Shown: positions 11,280-23,779, numbered from the stretch's first letter. The stretch: 64,000 bases of DNA from Neoceratodus forsteri (GCA_016271365.2 CM057453.1:1075345001-1075409000), one strand, 5' to 3'. Notes: a model not told the origin generated them from the sequence alone. Numbers and translations: made by a program.

Positions 11280-11847
11280 GCTGACCTGGTGGTGTGGAAG
11301 GCTGAGGCAGCGCTGCCTTACCTCCTACTGCGCTGGCGGGACCGCGGGTCATCGGGGGCCGACTGGAGTGGGAGAGGATCAAGCATCCAGAGGACTGCTC
11401 TCCTCTCAAGGGGAGGGTGGTGAACAGTGACTGGCATTTGCCTGACACCTAGCAGAGTCTAGGTGTTGGCACACCTGGCCTATCCAGTGGGGTACAGAGG
11501 TGGAGCAGCCAGCGGGCATGCTACGCATGGACGTGCATGTGGCACGCCAATGTTGGCATTGCATGCTTCACCCCGAAAAGGAAAAACAGTGAAAAAGTGG
11601 CAGCCAGGTCAAGTGGCTTGATGGCTGTCCACCTCTATGCACTGTCTTCGGGCACCACCTGTACTGTATCCGGTCCTGGTGGGGAGTTGGGAGCTCCCTG
11701 CCACCCTGCCATAGAGGTTAAGCCATGGGGGTAGCAAGGTGGCAGCCCAATGGGAGATGGGTGCAGACGGATGGCGGCCGGAGGGAGGAAATGCCTGGAA
11801 TCAGAGCCATCCAGAACCACTGGGAGAAAAAGTAGGTTAAAAAAAAT
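11280..11847 (+). mobile_element. tRNA-derived SINE, copy B
   Basis: It shares with copy A the head ctggtgg...gctgaggca, the word gaggactgctctcctctc (about 11390-11407) and the tail preceding a poly-A run (11839-11847). Flanks tcacaatgttcc (11268-11279) and tgacattgtttc (11848-11859) agree at 9 of 12 positions, a plausible worn target-site duplication. It is 568 bp long and less well preserved than copy A. Confidence 0.65.
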
Positions 11848-14179
11848 TGACATTGTTTCTCTAAGAATGTGCCACCATTTATATTTTTCAAAGAAGGGTA
11901 AACTTTGGGCATTCTAGTTTCCTAATATCAGTCTTCTTGTTCCAAGTGAGAAGATTTATATCCTGAGTATGATTCATTAATAGGTCATTAGTATTATTGA
12001 GTAGAAACAGGTCAGATTTTAATGGAAGTATTAAACCTAATATAGGTCCTATGCAGAATGCAACGCAGCATGTGTGCAGCACACAGCATGAGTGTGTATG
12101 TACATATGCGCAGCAGGTGTGCACGGTAGGGCTGAGTGTCATGCACAAACTGCATGGCAGCCCATGTGGAGCTGTGCTGCATCTGTGCAGTGCATTGATG
12201 GAGAGGTGTTGCTGCATAACAAAGTGTGCACCACCCTCACATGTGCATGTGCAGTGGGAAATATGGCAGTCTGGTGCATGGTGCAGTGGGCAGAGCCCTA
12301 TGGCAGGTGGAGGGGCTACTATAAAAACAACAGCAGCATAGCTACAGAAATCACTACACAGAGCATAGGTGCCATGGGAAGAGGCATGATTGGTGCAACA
12401 CACTGTCATGTAATGGCAGTGCCCTGCAAGCAGAGGGAATGTCAAGCACCCAATACGCTGCACATCATGCAGCGGTCATGTGGGGAAGTTCCCATGACAG
12501 GTCCATCTAGGGGATACAGGGAACAACAGGTCATGTGGAACACACACAAGAGTCCCAGACATAATCCCTGGCTGCAGCAACAGGACATCCCTGCCAGTGA
12601 TGGACCCACCATACACTGGAGAGCGGATACCCACAGGTGCCATAGACATGCTGATGGCCACCACTGCCTGCCACAGTGGCACATATTCAGAAAACGGAGC
12701 AGCACACAATGCTCATGGTGCTGCCATGGACCCACCCATAGCTCCCCCACCCCCAACAGTGAACAACACCCTCACACACAGGTCACAGCCAATAGCGTGA
12801 TGTCAACATCATCACAGGTTGTTGCAAAGCATGTCTACCCACCAAATGTCAGGGACACACACGCCAGAGAAGCCACATATCAGATGTGCCTAGGGGTTGC
12901 CATCGACTGATGCCCCAGCAACCCTGCAGTCCCCAGACCATGTGTGCTCCCCCTAGACTGCAACACAACTGTGCCACCTTGAAATAAGGAACAGGACACA
13001 GAGGATAGGCAAACCACACTTTACTGCCACATTGCAAAAATGAACAAAGTGCAAAGGAAGCATGACAGGCAACAGCCAATGGACAGGGTGTACAACAACA
13101 AACACATGCACTGTGCATGATCATGAAAGTCCACTATTGGATGTCCACAGCACAGGACACTGTCATGGCCAGTGGACCACAGCTGTAGAACAGCAGATTG
13201 GGGATGTGGAAGCTGCAGTTATGCATCCCCTTCCTCCCTGGAGTCTTCACTGGTCCCCGGCGGTGTTGTTTAGGTCCTGTCTCACCGATCCAATGCCAGC
13301 CACTGCAACAGACTTCTATAGCCCTGCAATGAGAAGAACACAGAGGGAGGACAGGCATGAGTGAGATACACATGCAGGGCCCAATGTGTAAATGTGCCAC
13401 AAACAGGTACCTTACCATCCCAGCACCTATCTTTGAGTGCTCGCCCACCCTCCACATTTCCACCAGCTCATCTTTATAGTAAATTTCGGCATGCCCCACC
13501 CACAGGGAGAAGAAGTATGGCACCAACTATTACCACAGTGCCATCTGTGGCACCACCACCACTGACCTGGCACCATCGGGCTGTTCTCGCCTTTCCAGGG
13601 TTAGCTCATCCAGATGGTCCCTTGTTCCTGTGGGAAACAAACATGAAACAAAAGGTTAGATGTATGGCCCACACTTCACATGGAATGCAGGCAGCACACA
13701 CTCTGCAGGTTGCATACCCACTTGAACAGGTACCGTCACCTTCTAAATCATTTCTCCCTCAGAGCTGTCCAGATAGGATATCTCAGACACACCCAACAAT
13801 TTTCAGCGGTATGTCCAACCCTGACGATCTTTGGCACACTGCAATAGCTGCTATTTCCAGCTGCTGCCACCTTGTACCTGAATGGGACAGGTGTGGCCCC
13901 ATGATGCTCATGCATGTCACACAGTGCACAGGCGTGGTCTGCCCACACCCATTTAAAGGTGCACATGTGCATTGTGGAGGGCTGTGCACCTCAGGTAATC
14001 ATATTAATGTATGCACCCCCGGCCATCAGGTAGGCTACAGTGTACTGCAGGATGTACCTGGGGATGTTAATGAATCTCCTCCTGCCTGAGGCTGAGGTGG
14101 AGTACAAGTGGCAGAGGCAGCCGGGTCCATGGCCACTAGTCTTCAGGCCATGTTTGGACACCTTTTCTGTATATGACAC

Positions 14180-15310
14180 ACTGCACTGAGCAATTCCATT
14201 TTGACTGTACCACCTTTGCACATCTGTGCAACCTTGTTTTTGGACTCCATGGCACCACGTACCTGTCAGTCCTGGGCAATGTCTGTGGAGACAAAAGTGC
14301 TCTTTCCACTCTTCCACTATGCCACCAGCTCATTAGAGAGGGTAGTGGGTGATGTCATTAGTGTCAGCCAGTCATCAGTGTCCAGAGTACAGGTGCTGGT
14401 CACTGATGCCCTGCTCCACCATGTGCATGACCACATCACATTCCCCGCAACTGCTGCAGATGTATGGGCCAAGAAACAGGCATTTTATGCCATGCATGGT
14501 ATGCTGAATGTACCGGGGGCGATAGACTGCACCCATGTGGCAATTGTTGCACTGACGGTAGAGGAGGAAGAATACAGGAACAGGAAGGGGTACCACAGTA
14601 TTAATTGCCAAGTATTGTACAACACAGAGGGTATCATCGCCAACATGTGTGCCAGGTACCCACCTCCTGCCACGATGCTTACTTCTTTGATGGGTCAAGA
14701 CTGTGTGCCCTCCTCACTGCCCTGGGAGTGAGGGGTGACTAATAGGTGAGTGTATGTCTGCAGCATCTATGCGAGCCATGCTGCTGCCTTTCCATGGGTC
14801 CTTACAGTGTCTGTTCTGTACCTTTTGCATCAGTGATAGTGGATAACCACTACGGCCGTACCTGATGACACCATACCTGGAGACACATGACACTGCATAA
14901 GAGGCACACAAAGATACCTATAAGAAGACACGTGCTGTAATCAAAAGAAGCATAGGGATGATGAAGATGAGGTTCTGCTGCCTGGATTGGACAGGTGGCA
15001 CAATGATGCTTGCCTTGGGAAGGCCAGCAAGGTGATTACGGCATGTGCCGTGCTGCACAATAGTGCTGTGTGCCACTGGGTACCCATACTGCAGGACACA
15101 CATAAGGATGACTCACCAGGCATGAACAGTGGTGAGGATTACCTGGAGTGTGCCACCAAGACACTGGCAGGACAGGCAGCATGTCATGCACTCATGCAGG
15201 GGGAATTCTATCATGGGGAGGTGTCAGTAGGGCACACTGATGACTGGATGACCAGTGTGCCCTCTGCCCCAGGGGGGTTCTTGGGTGTGTGGTACTCATG
15301 TCTACGGTGA
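14180..15310 (+). pseudogene. HARBI1-like transposase, inactivated
   Basis: The frame at 14201-14731 has the HARBI1 order: SVETKVLF, HYATSSLERVVGD, SVSQSSVSRV (helix-turn-helix-like), then GAIDCTHV with the first catalytic Asp (about 14518-14541), and RNRKGYHSINCQV (about 14580-14618). A frameshift near 14655 is followed by HDAYFFDGS (HDS-type motif). After a likely 88-bp intron (gtgagt at 14746, cag at 14831-14833) comes DSG*PLRPYLMTP, the GDSGYPL box with the second Asp and with its Tyr codon turned into a stop (taa). Next is a VIKRSIGMMK motif where the family has Glu, so the third catalytic residue is Lys here. CCLD and ACAVLHN (about 15030-15055) end the domain, again after a frameshift. 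The gene cannot make an active enzyme. Confidence 0.85.
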
Positions 15311-15749
15311 AGGAGGGTTGTGAACAGGGGGGTGTATGGGGCTATATGGTGTGGTTGTGTGGCATAGGATTGTGTACGTGATGCACTGACAGTGTGCTGT
15401 GTGTGTATTGCCAGTGGCTGCCATCACAGCTTCTTGTACAATTGCAGTCCTAGTCATGATTCTGTCCTAGTTATGCAGAGGACTGTGTAACCGGCTGCCA
15501 TGATTTCACTGGGGCCTTGCTCCCTTCGCATGGCCGCCGGTTAGCATGTGTCCCTGGCCCATGCTGTGACTGGGTGTTACCCTGGTCCTCCGTAGTGTTG
15601 TTGCTGGCAGGTCCCTGGTGGCTTGTGCTGGTCCCAAGGGACTCAGTACCTTGTGGACTGGCAGATGCCTACGGTCTTGTTCCGGTCTCCTGGGACTCAG
15701 CACCTGGGGGAATGCAGGTGCCTGTGGGGTGATGTCATGTGGCTCCACC

Positions 15750-18700
15750 TCAGGCCCTGGGCAGTGGCACATCCTGCCATGGCATGGGGGAGGCCTGGCT
15801 GACCATGATGCCCCTGGATAGCAGGTGTTTTGTTAGCCTCTCGAGGAGGTCACCCAGACTGTCTATACCATGGCATATATCCCGCACATCATCTGTCAGG
15901 GCCATGAGGGCCTTTGTGTTGTGCTCTGTCTGCAGACTCTCCTGTTCCAGCTGCCACTCCTCCGTGTAGTATGTGTGAAGGACACCACATATGTGTGTCC
16001 TCCATGTCCGACTGGTTGGTTGGGTGGAGGGGCCTTCATCCCCACTGTCGCAGTGTGGTTCTGTGGTGGGGGTCTATGCCCCCATGCCAATTACATGTGG
16101 CTGTTGACTGGTGGTGTGTGTCAGTTGTACTGCCCGTTGTGCTTCTGGTGTTCTGGTGGCTCTGAGGGTGGTGGAGCTGGCTGTCCATGGGGATGGTGTC
16201 ATCATCATAGAAACATAGACTTTGATGGCAGATAAGGACCGCTTGGCCCATCTAGTCTGCCCATTTCCCTACCTACAGGATAGGCCGCAGATCCTAGTTA
16301 ACCAACAGCCTATTTCTTCCTACCCCCCACAAGAATTGCCTTATGTCTGTCCCATGCATTCTTGAATTCTCCCACAGTTTTAGACCCCACAACCTCCTCA
16401 GGAAGGCTGTTCCATGCATCCACTACCCTCTCTGTGAAATAATACTTCCTCACATTGCCCCTGAACCGCCCCCCATCTTTAAATTGTGTCCCTTGTTCTT
16501 GTAAGTCTCTTTTCTGAAAGATCCTACCCTCTTGGACTTTGTTGATTCCACTGAGGTACTTAAAGTTTCTATCATGTCCCCCCTCTCCCTTCTTTCCTCA
16601 AGGTATACATATTAAGCTCCTTTAGTCTCTCCTCATACGGCTTCTCTTGCAGACCCTGCACCATTTTATTTGCCCTCCTCTAGACTACCTCTATCCTGTC
16701 TATGTCCTTGCGGAGATGGGGTCTCCAGAACTGGACACAGTACTCCAGATGGGGTCTCACCAACTGTCTGTACAGAGGGATAACAACTTCCTGTTTTCTG
16801 CTGCTGATGCCTCTCCCTATACATCCCACTATACCCGCAGCCCTCCCTACTGCCTTCTCACATTGCTTGCTAACCTTAAGGTCATCTGATATGATTACCC
16901 TCGGGTCCCTTTCCTTTTTTGTTGTTGTTACTACCTCCCTACCCATTGTGTATTCTTCCCCCGGTTCTTGTTTCCCAGGTGCATTATTTTGCACTTCTTT
17001 GCATTGAATCCTAGCTGCCATACTTCTGACCATTCTTCCAATCTTGCCAAGTCCCTTTTCATCCTTTCCACGCCTCCTTGTGTATCAACCCTGTTGCAGA
17101 TCTTTGTGTCATCTGCAAAAAGGCATACTTTTCCTTCCAGTCCCTCTGCAATGTCACTAATGAAGACATCAAAAAGGACTGGACCCAATACTGAACCCTG
17201 CGGTACCCCACTAGTAACCGCTCTTTCTTCAGAGTGGACTCCATTTACAATTACCTTCTGTGTCCTGTTGTGCAGCCAATGTTTTACCCAGGCTACCACC
17301 CTGGGACCCACTCCCAGGCTGGTTAATGTGACTATTAATCTTTTGTGTGGGACTGTGTCAAATGCCTTGTAAAGTCTAGGTAGGCCATGTCCACAGCCCT
17401 CCCTGGTCTACTACTTTGGTCACCCAGTCAAAGAAATCTATTAGATTCTGCCTGACATGACCTTCCCGCCAGAACCCATGCTGCCTTGGGTCCTGTGCTC
17501 CACTGACCTCCAGGTACTCAACTATTCTTTCCTTCAGAAGTGACTCCATCACTTTCCCTACCACAGAGGTCAGACTGACAGGTCTGTAGTTTCCTGCCTC
17601 TGTCTTGGTCCCACTTTGTGAAGGGGATCACATCCGCCTTCCTCCAGTCCTCATGTACCACACCATCCTCCCATGATTTATTAAAAGAGTGGCCAGTGGT
17701 TTCACTAGTTCCTCCCTTAATTCTTTTAGAATTCTGGGGTGAACTCAACAGTACCCATTGCTTTGTCCACCTTCAGTTTTAGGGAGTTCTTGCAGAACCC
17801 TTTCTTCTGTGAAAGGACTGGGTTCGACTTCTCATCAAGAGTGCTTCTGTTAATTGGATTAGGCACTTCTCCTCTTTGTGAATACTGAGCAGAAATATTC
17901 GCTCAGTACGCCTGCTTTTTCACTGTCCCCCTCTGCCCACCCACCATTCATTCTATTCAGCCTCACTATCCCTCCCTTTGTCTTTCTACGCTCGCTGATG
18001 TACCTATAAAAGGTTTTGTCCCCCTTCTTAACTGAGTTGGCTATCTTTTCCTCAGTTTGGGCCTTTGCTATTCTGACTTCCCTCCCTGCTTCCTTCTGCC
18101 TTAACTGGTACATCTCTCTGTACTGCTCCTTCTGTGTTTCCTTATACTTCCGGAATGCTATCTTTTTCTTCCTGACTTTCACAGCCACCTCTTTTGAGAA
18201 CCATAGTGGCCTTTTCTTTTGTTTTGATTTGTTTATTTGCTTCACACAAAGGCTTGTTGCCTCCGTAATGGTAGTTTTGATGATTCCCCATTGTTGCTCC
18301 ACACCTCCTTCTAACCTGTTTGCTAGTGCTTTTCTGAGGCACTCTCCCATCTTGCCAAAGTCAGCCCTCCTAAAGTCCTCCTCCTCCAACTCGTCAGCCA
18401 TCCACACTTGTGTGGCCTAAAGGTCTCTCTTCATGCCCACTGGTGCCTCTGTATCCAGCTGTGTACCTGGGGGTGAGATAAGGGACATGAGTTACATGCA
18501 GTAGGCTAGTTGTGGGCATCCCATGGCATGGTACGAGCACCCAAGGTGTTGCACATCTGTACTGTCTTCTGGTCCCCCGATATCTGTGAGTAGCATGTGG
18601 TGTGGTGGAGGCTCCATGGTGGGTGCTGTCACCCCATTGAGGGTGTGCTCCAGTGTCCTGGTGTTTTTAGGGGGCAACACATGGGGGCTAGCAGTTCCAT

Positions 18701-19084
18701 GGTGTCTGGGCCCTCCTGGCCCCTGGCCTTGCATGGTACCACTTACCTGGCACTGTGTCCATTCTCTCCACCTCCTCCTGGAGGGACACTTCAGTGAGGG
18801 TGTCCACTACCATCCTGTCCATGGAGGTTAGTGTGAGTCCCTGAGTTGGTGGCCCACCGCCTGTCCATAGCCATGCCTGGGCACCAGCTGACAGCTTTTT
18901 TTTTTATGGCTGACCACAAGTCCCACCTTTCATGTTTTGCGGCTGCTAGTGTCTGTGCCTCAGGGTCATCTGCATTCACGGCAGCCTGTATGTCAAGTCA
19001 CAGGTAGGCCTTCATCTCTGCAGATGTCATCAAGGACTGTGCCCTGTAGAGTGTGGCATAATGGACTCCTAAGTTGGACACCAT
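15750..19084 (-). pseudogene. Harbinger Myb/SANT-like protein gene, interrupted by CR1
   Basis: Read on the minus strand from an ATG at 19084, the protein has a trihelix/Myb-like start: HYATLYRAQS, then SAEMKAYL, DIQAAVNA and a RW-DL-SAIKKKA stretch (about 18880-18930), which is the pattern of the DNA-binding partner encoded by Harbinger elements. An in-frame stop lies soon after the start (codon after KAYL). The C-terminal part includes a leucine-rich LTDDVRDIC...LGDLLERLTKHLL segment (about 15800-15915) and ends at the stop 15750-15752. The middle is split by a CR1 at 16205-18420. The DNA-binding family is recognised by pattern only. Confidence 0.65.
16205..18420 (-). pseudogene. CR1 LINE nested in the Harbinger Myb gene
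   Basis: The 3' end is at the left, with catagaaacatag octamers and cagataagg/ctagtctgccc (16206-16262). Minus-strand frames run from just after the endonuclease (FRRADFGKMGECLRKALANR, about 18310-18390) through reverse transcriptase pieces to the C-terminus: SGVPQGSVLGPVLF, an intact FADDTK active site (about 17105-17122), WQLGFNAKKCKIMHL, PLYRQLVRPHLEYC. The endonuclease is missing, so this is a 5'-truncated insertion of about 2.2 kb, with several frameshifts. It is the same subfamily as the copy at 32596-35925, which allows the two to be compared directly. Confidence 0.9.
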
Positions 19085-19394
19085 GGCTACCACTTAACCT
19101 CTGCTGAAGTTGTGGAGTGCGACCTTACCCCCAATGGGTCCAAACATATCCACAGTATGGTCTGCCACTGTGTCCAGCAGCATCATTCTCTGGTGGTGGA
19201 TCTGGTAGGTTGTATGTGGCTCTGCCATCTTCTGCCATTACCTACGCCCTGCCTTTCTCCGTGGTAGTCACTTCCATTGGTCCGCACTGGGTGACACGAT
19301 TGCCCATATATGCTGGGGTCACACGGTGGATCTGCATATTCTAGGACCACCCAGGTTGCCCTGCTCACACACTGTGCATGTCCCAGGACAGGCT

Positions 19395-19735
19395 GCAGTT
19401 TGTGAGGGACAAAGAATATAGTGGCTAAGATTCTTGTCATCTCTGATGAGACTTCACAACCTCTTAATTGGTAGCTATTTGGAATAGTATGTAATAGGAA
19501 TAGGGAATAGTTGTAATACATTACTAGTATGAGTAGGAAGGGTGGGGCTCTGGGGTCTTTCCACCAGAAAATAAAACAATCCTTTGTGTGTGAGGGGGGG
19601 TCTGTGGGGGGCACAGCCCCAGATCATCTCTATTCCAGTCAGCACTGAGACTGGGAAGCTGTTGACTGTTGCCTAGCAACAGTCGGGTCGCTGAGATCAT
19701 AATCTCATCTGCCATCTTTGTCCCTCACAAACTGC
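19395..19735. mobile_element. MITE with 21-bp perfect terminal inverted repeats
   Basis: gcagtttgtgagggacaaag begins at 19395 and its exact complement ends at 19735 (21 bp each, 19395-19415 and 19715-19735). The flanks next to the repeats also match weakly in inverted orientation (8 of 13), so the true termini may lie slightly further out. No flanking duplication is clear. It has no coding capacity and sits near the right side of the Harbinger element. Confidence 0.65.
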
Positions 19736-19739
19736 GGCC

Positions 19740-20290
19740 ATTCCTATGTCCTTCAGACACAACCCCACATCAGCATGTTCTGCACACCTATTTGTGCATG
19801 ACACATTCCTGGGACAGCTTGCATGCTGCATGGCTGCATGCTGACCTTGCGTCTTTTTTGCGCACACTTTCTGCCCCTTTGTGCATAGATCCCATAGTTT
19901 CCAATATATCTCATACTTTATCCACCCTATCTGGATTTGAGGGTGTTCACATAAACATTGATATAACATACCTTGTAAGCTGCATCTGTACCAACAAGAA
20001 TCATTGTATGATTTATTTAATTAAGCTATATGAAAGGTGGAAAAAAAGCTCTTTCCAATATTTTCCTCTGTATCCTCTCATTTTTGGCCAAGACATGTTT
20101 TTTATTAGCTTTAGTCCATAGGTTAAGCCATTACTGTTGAGTTAAGTTGAGATTTGCATTTTGATACCATTTTTTGTTTAATTCTAACATTATTATCTTT
20201 GTTCCCCAAGCGGGCTTACCCCCCATACAAGTAGGGATGGAATAAAGGAGGATACATACAGTGTTGATAATGATAGTGTTCAAAGGGGGA
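19740..20290. other. unassigned sequence
   Basis: This gap between the MITE and the next CR1 shows no convincing coding frame. The first 150 bp may still belong to the Harbinger right end. Confidence 0.35.
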
Positions 20291-20299
20291 AGAGTGGGA

Positions 20300-23165
20300 A
20301 AGGCATATATTGGAGGGTAGTCTCCTTGAATGCAAGGAACCTGGGAAACAAAGTGACCGAGTTGCAGGCTGTCATGGCAAAGGGGGAGTTGGACATAGCT
20401 GCCATCACCGAAACATGGGCCACCCAATACCAGGACTGGGACCTGTTGATCCCGGGGTACAGAATATACCACAGAGATATGGAAAATGGGAAAAGGGGTC
20501 GAGTGGTGGTCTACGTGGGGGAAGGGATAAGGTGCGCCAGGGAGGGAGGAAGGGGAAGAGGGTAGAACAGAGACACTATGGATACAATTCTAGGATTCAT
20601 GAAACAGGATCCTTAGGATGGGGGTGGTGTATAATCCACCATCTCAGGCAGAGGACTTGGACAAAGAACTAGGGGAACAGATCAGGAGGGTCAGCGGGAA
20701 GGATAATACCATGATCGGTGGGGGGGGGGGACTTCAATCTGCCAGGGGTGGATTAGAGCACTCCAGCCACCTTGAGAACAAGGGAGCAAGTCCTCCTTGA
20801 GGCTTTGCAAGACAACTTCTTGGTACATATGGTAAACGAGCTGACCAGGTTAGGCAACACTGGACCTCATGCTGACTAACATGTGGAGTTTGTCAGTGAG
20901 CTGAGGGTGGAGGATCTGCTGGCAGGGAGTGACCACCACACAGTGTGGTTCTCACTCAGCATGGGCAAGGAGGCTATGGAAACAGGGACCAGGGTGTTGG
21001 ACCACAGGCAAGCCAACTTTGGGAGGATGGGGGAAATAGTGGCCGGACACCTAGCTGCAATCCATCCACACATGAATGCTGGCCAGAAATGAGAAGTCAT
21101 CAAGCTAGGACTTGCAGAGGCCACTAGATCCTGTACCAAGGCACAAAGTAAAAAGGCAAGGGCCAAGAAACCTACTGTAGTTGGTTAAGCGGGGAGGTGT
21201 TGAAAAAGAGGAGGGCAGAAAGGGCAGCCTTCAGGAGATTCAAGAGATCCAGGTGGGGGAGGATAGAGAGGAGTACCTGAGGAAATCTAGAGAGGTGACC
21301 AGAGCAGTCAGGGCAGCCGAGGATTCCAAAGAGCTTAGGCTGGCAAAGGATATCAAGGATGGGGAAAAGGACTTCTTCAGGTACATAAGAGTGAGAAGGC
21401 TCTGCAAAGATCAAATAGTGAGGATCAGGAAGGATGGGGGTGGGCAGAGAAAGGGGCAGAGCAGGAAGAAGCACTAAATTAATATTTCTGTTCTGTATTT
21501 ACTAAGGAAAAGGATGGATCAGTGCCTCAGGGGACAGGAAGAGTAAGCATGGGGGAATGGGGTGACAAATGGGGAAATTGTAGCAGCCAGGATACTAGAA
21601 GGTTTAAGGGCACTGAGGGTGGATAAGGTGCCATAACCAGATGGCATATACCCCCAAGTACTGAAGGAATTGGCAGAGTTCCTGGAAGAGCCATTGGCAA
21701 ACTTGTCCAATACCTCTCTGGAAATAAGGTGCATACCCCAGGACTGGAGGATGGCTCACGTGTTACCCCTCCACAAAAGCAGGCCCAAGGATGAACCGGG
21801 CAACTATAGACTAGTAAGCCTCACATCCATTGTGGGAAAGTTAATGGATACAATTCTTAAAGAGAGGTTAGTAACCGTTCTAGAAGGTAATAGTCTCAAG
21901 GATGGGAATTAACATGGGTTTGTCTCTGGCAGATCCTGCCAGAGCAACCTGGTTGACTATTAGGACTGGGTGACAAGGGAACTGGACAAGGGCCATGCAG
22001 TGGATGTTCTGTATCTGGATTTCAGCAAGGCATTTGATCTGATGTCACATGAGAAGCTGATTAGCAAGTTGGGATACCAGGGAGCAGGGACAAAGATAGT
22101 GAATTGGATCAAGAGCTGGCTGCAACAGAGGGTAGTGGTGGGAGGGGAACTCTCTGTCCCAAGGGCTGCAATGAGCGGTGTGCCGCAGGGTTTGGTACTG
22201 GGCCCAGTGTTGTTTGGTATTTTCATAGTCGACATCTCGCATGGCATTAAGAACACGATTAGACTTTTTGCGGATGACACCAAGATCGGTGTGGTGATGG
22301 ATGACACAGTAGGGTGGCAGGGGCTGCAGGATGATCTGGCAAAACTGGAGGACATATCAGACACATGGCAGCTGGGGTTCAATGCTAAGAAGTGCAAAGT
22401 CATACACTTAGGAGCAAGGAACCCAAGGAGGTGTTATCAGTTGGGAGGGGTGCAGATAGCTGCTACAGGGGAGGAGAAGGATCTTGGGGTGATGATAATG
22501 CGGCAAATGAACCACTCAGCAAAGTGCAGGAAGACAGTAGCTAAAGCCAACAAGATTCTGGGGTGTGTTGCTAGAGGAATCACCTCCAGGAGGAGGGAGG
22601 TGGTCTGGCCTCTGTACAGATAGTTGGTGAGCCCACACCTGGAGTATTGCATGCAGTATTGGCACCCATACTTGAAGAAATATGTTAGATTACTGGAGGG
22701 GGTTCAGGGCAGAGCAACAAGGATGATCATGGAATTGGAAGACAAACCCTACTAGGAGAGGCTGAGGGAGCTTAACATGTACTCCCTGGAGGAGAGGAGG
22801 GATGGGGAGATATGACTGAGACCTTTAAATACATGAAGGGTATAAACAAGACTGGTATAGAGAGGATTTTTAAGTTGGGGAGGGGAACACAATGGGGCAT
22901 GGTCTGAGATTGGAAGGAAGAAGATTTAGGAAAGAAATGAGGAGGCACTTTTTCTCAAAAAGGGTGGTGTCTATGTGGAACACGTTGCCGAAGAGGTAGT
23001 GTCCTGTAAGTCGGTGAGCAGTGTTAAAAGGGGATGAGACAAAGTGAGGGAGAGGGTCACCATGATGGGGGCAGGGAGGAGCAGCTGCAGTATAAGGGAT
23101 TGCTGCACACTTCAGCAGACTTGATAGACCACATGGCCTGTATCTGATGGCAGTTTAGTATGTTC
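20300..23165 (+). pseudogene. CR1 LINE with most of ORF2
   Basis: It begins in the endonuclease with SLNARNLGNK and DIAAITETW (20326-20420), followed by GYRIYHRD. After frameshifts, the connector and reverse transcriptase follow: PDGIYPQVLKELAEF, NYRLVSLTSIVGK (21800-21840), then a 217-codon open stretch (21970-22623) with YLDFSKAFD (motif A), SGVPQGLVLGPVLF and FADDTKIG (active site, about 22267-22290), WQLGFNAKKCKVIHLG and REVVWPLYR. LNMYSLEERR follows near 22770. The 3' region ends about 23165 (ctgatggcag). Motifs A and C are intact in sequence but are split from other domains by at least five breaks. The enzyme would have copied CR1 RNA at the target site. Confidence 0.88.
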
Positions 23166-23635
23166 CCCTATATAATGTTGCTATATGTTTTTGCTAGTAG
23201 TTTGTCTTTTCCCTTACTTTTCTTGTCTTTTTTGTGTCACTGTCAGATTGTTAATGTTGTCTCAACAATCCTCATTATTGAATTCATTTCTTTTTGAGAA
23301 TATAGTAAATGAAGTAATGTATTCTATGCTCCCCATTCATTTTTATTTTTAGTTGATTATAAGTTAAGAATTTGTCCTCCATTATTAAATCTTTTCCGGT
23401 ATGGAGGTTTTTTTTTTCAGAAAAGATCTTAGTATTTATTGTTGTTTCTTTACCCCATAATTCTCTACTGGTCCAGATGTTGACATAAAACCATGGTAAG
23501 TGTAATTCATTTTAAATATAATAACCTTTTTCTAATTATATTGATCCATGATGTAAAATATTGCCATTTTCTTATAAGTGTCCAAAACCAAGGAAAAGAT
23601 TGTTAATGTTTATCCTCTCTTTGAAATTATGTAAG
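23166..23635. other. AT-rich unassigned sequence
   Basis: T-rich sequence with no coding frame and no repeat recognised, lying between the CR1 end and a palindromic MITE. Confidence 0.4.
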
Positions 23636-23779
23636 CAATAATACCTGACAGGGTGGGCAGTATTGGGCAATACTGGACCGCCCAGGGGCGTAATGAGGCC
23701 TGATGCTGCAGGCTGAGGGCCTTATAGCCCCTGGAAGGTCCGGTATTGCCCATACTGCCGACCCTGGAGGGTATTATTG
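23636..23779. mobile_element. 144-bp fully palindromic MITE
   Basis: The element starts caataatacc and ends ggtattattg. Reading inward, the two halves stay complementary nearly to the centre: gggcaatac/gtattgccc, ggacc/ggtcc, ccaggggc/gcccctgg and gaggcc/ggcc. It would fold into one long hairpin. No target-site duplication longer than about 2 bp is evident. The superfamily is unknown. Confidence 0.7.

Larger units (their letters stand above)
12040..19890 (+). mobile_element. PIF/Harbinger DNA transposon, dead and invaded
   Basis: This region holds the two genes that define Harbinger transposons: a DDE transposase on the + strand (14180-15310) and a Myb/SANT-like protein on the minus strand (15750-19084), arranged convergently. 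The Myb-like partner is known to help the transposase enter the nucleus and bind the transposon ends. Removing the nested CR1 (about 2.2 kb) leaves about 5.6 kb. The outer limits given are approximate. A weak inverted match (ctatgca around 12049 and its complement around 19885) may mark the terminal repeats, but I could not find the expected 3-bp target duplication. Confidence 0.6.

Noticed and set aside
12040..12075. Exact Harbinger terminal repeat at the left end
   Set aside because: Only about ctatgca plus scattered bases match the right side near 19885, and no 3-bp duplication fits.
12092..12910. 272-codon + strand frame upstream of the Harbinger transposase
   Set aside because: Composition is rich in Cys, His and Trp with no domain. 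It is probably open by chance in the tgca-rich flank of the transposon.
13361..14089. 242-codon + strand frame
   Set aside because: No similarity in pattern to the transposase N-terminus, which begins later in a different frame. Treated as chance.
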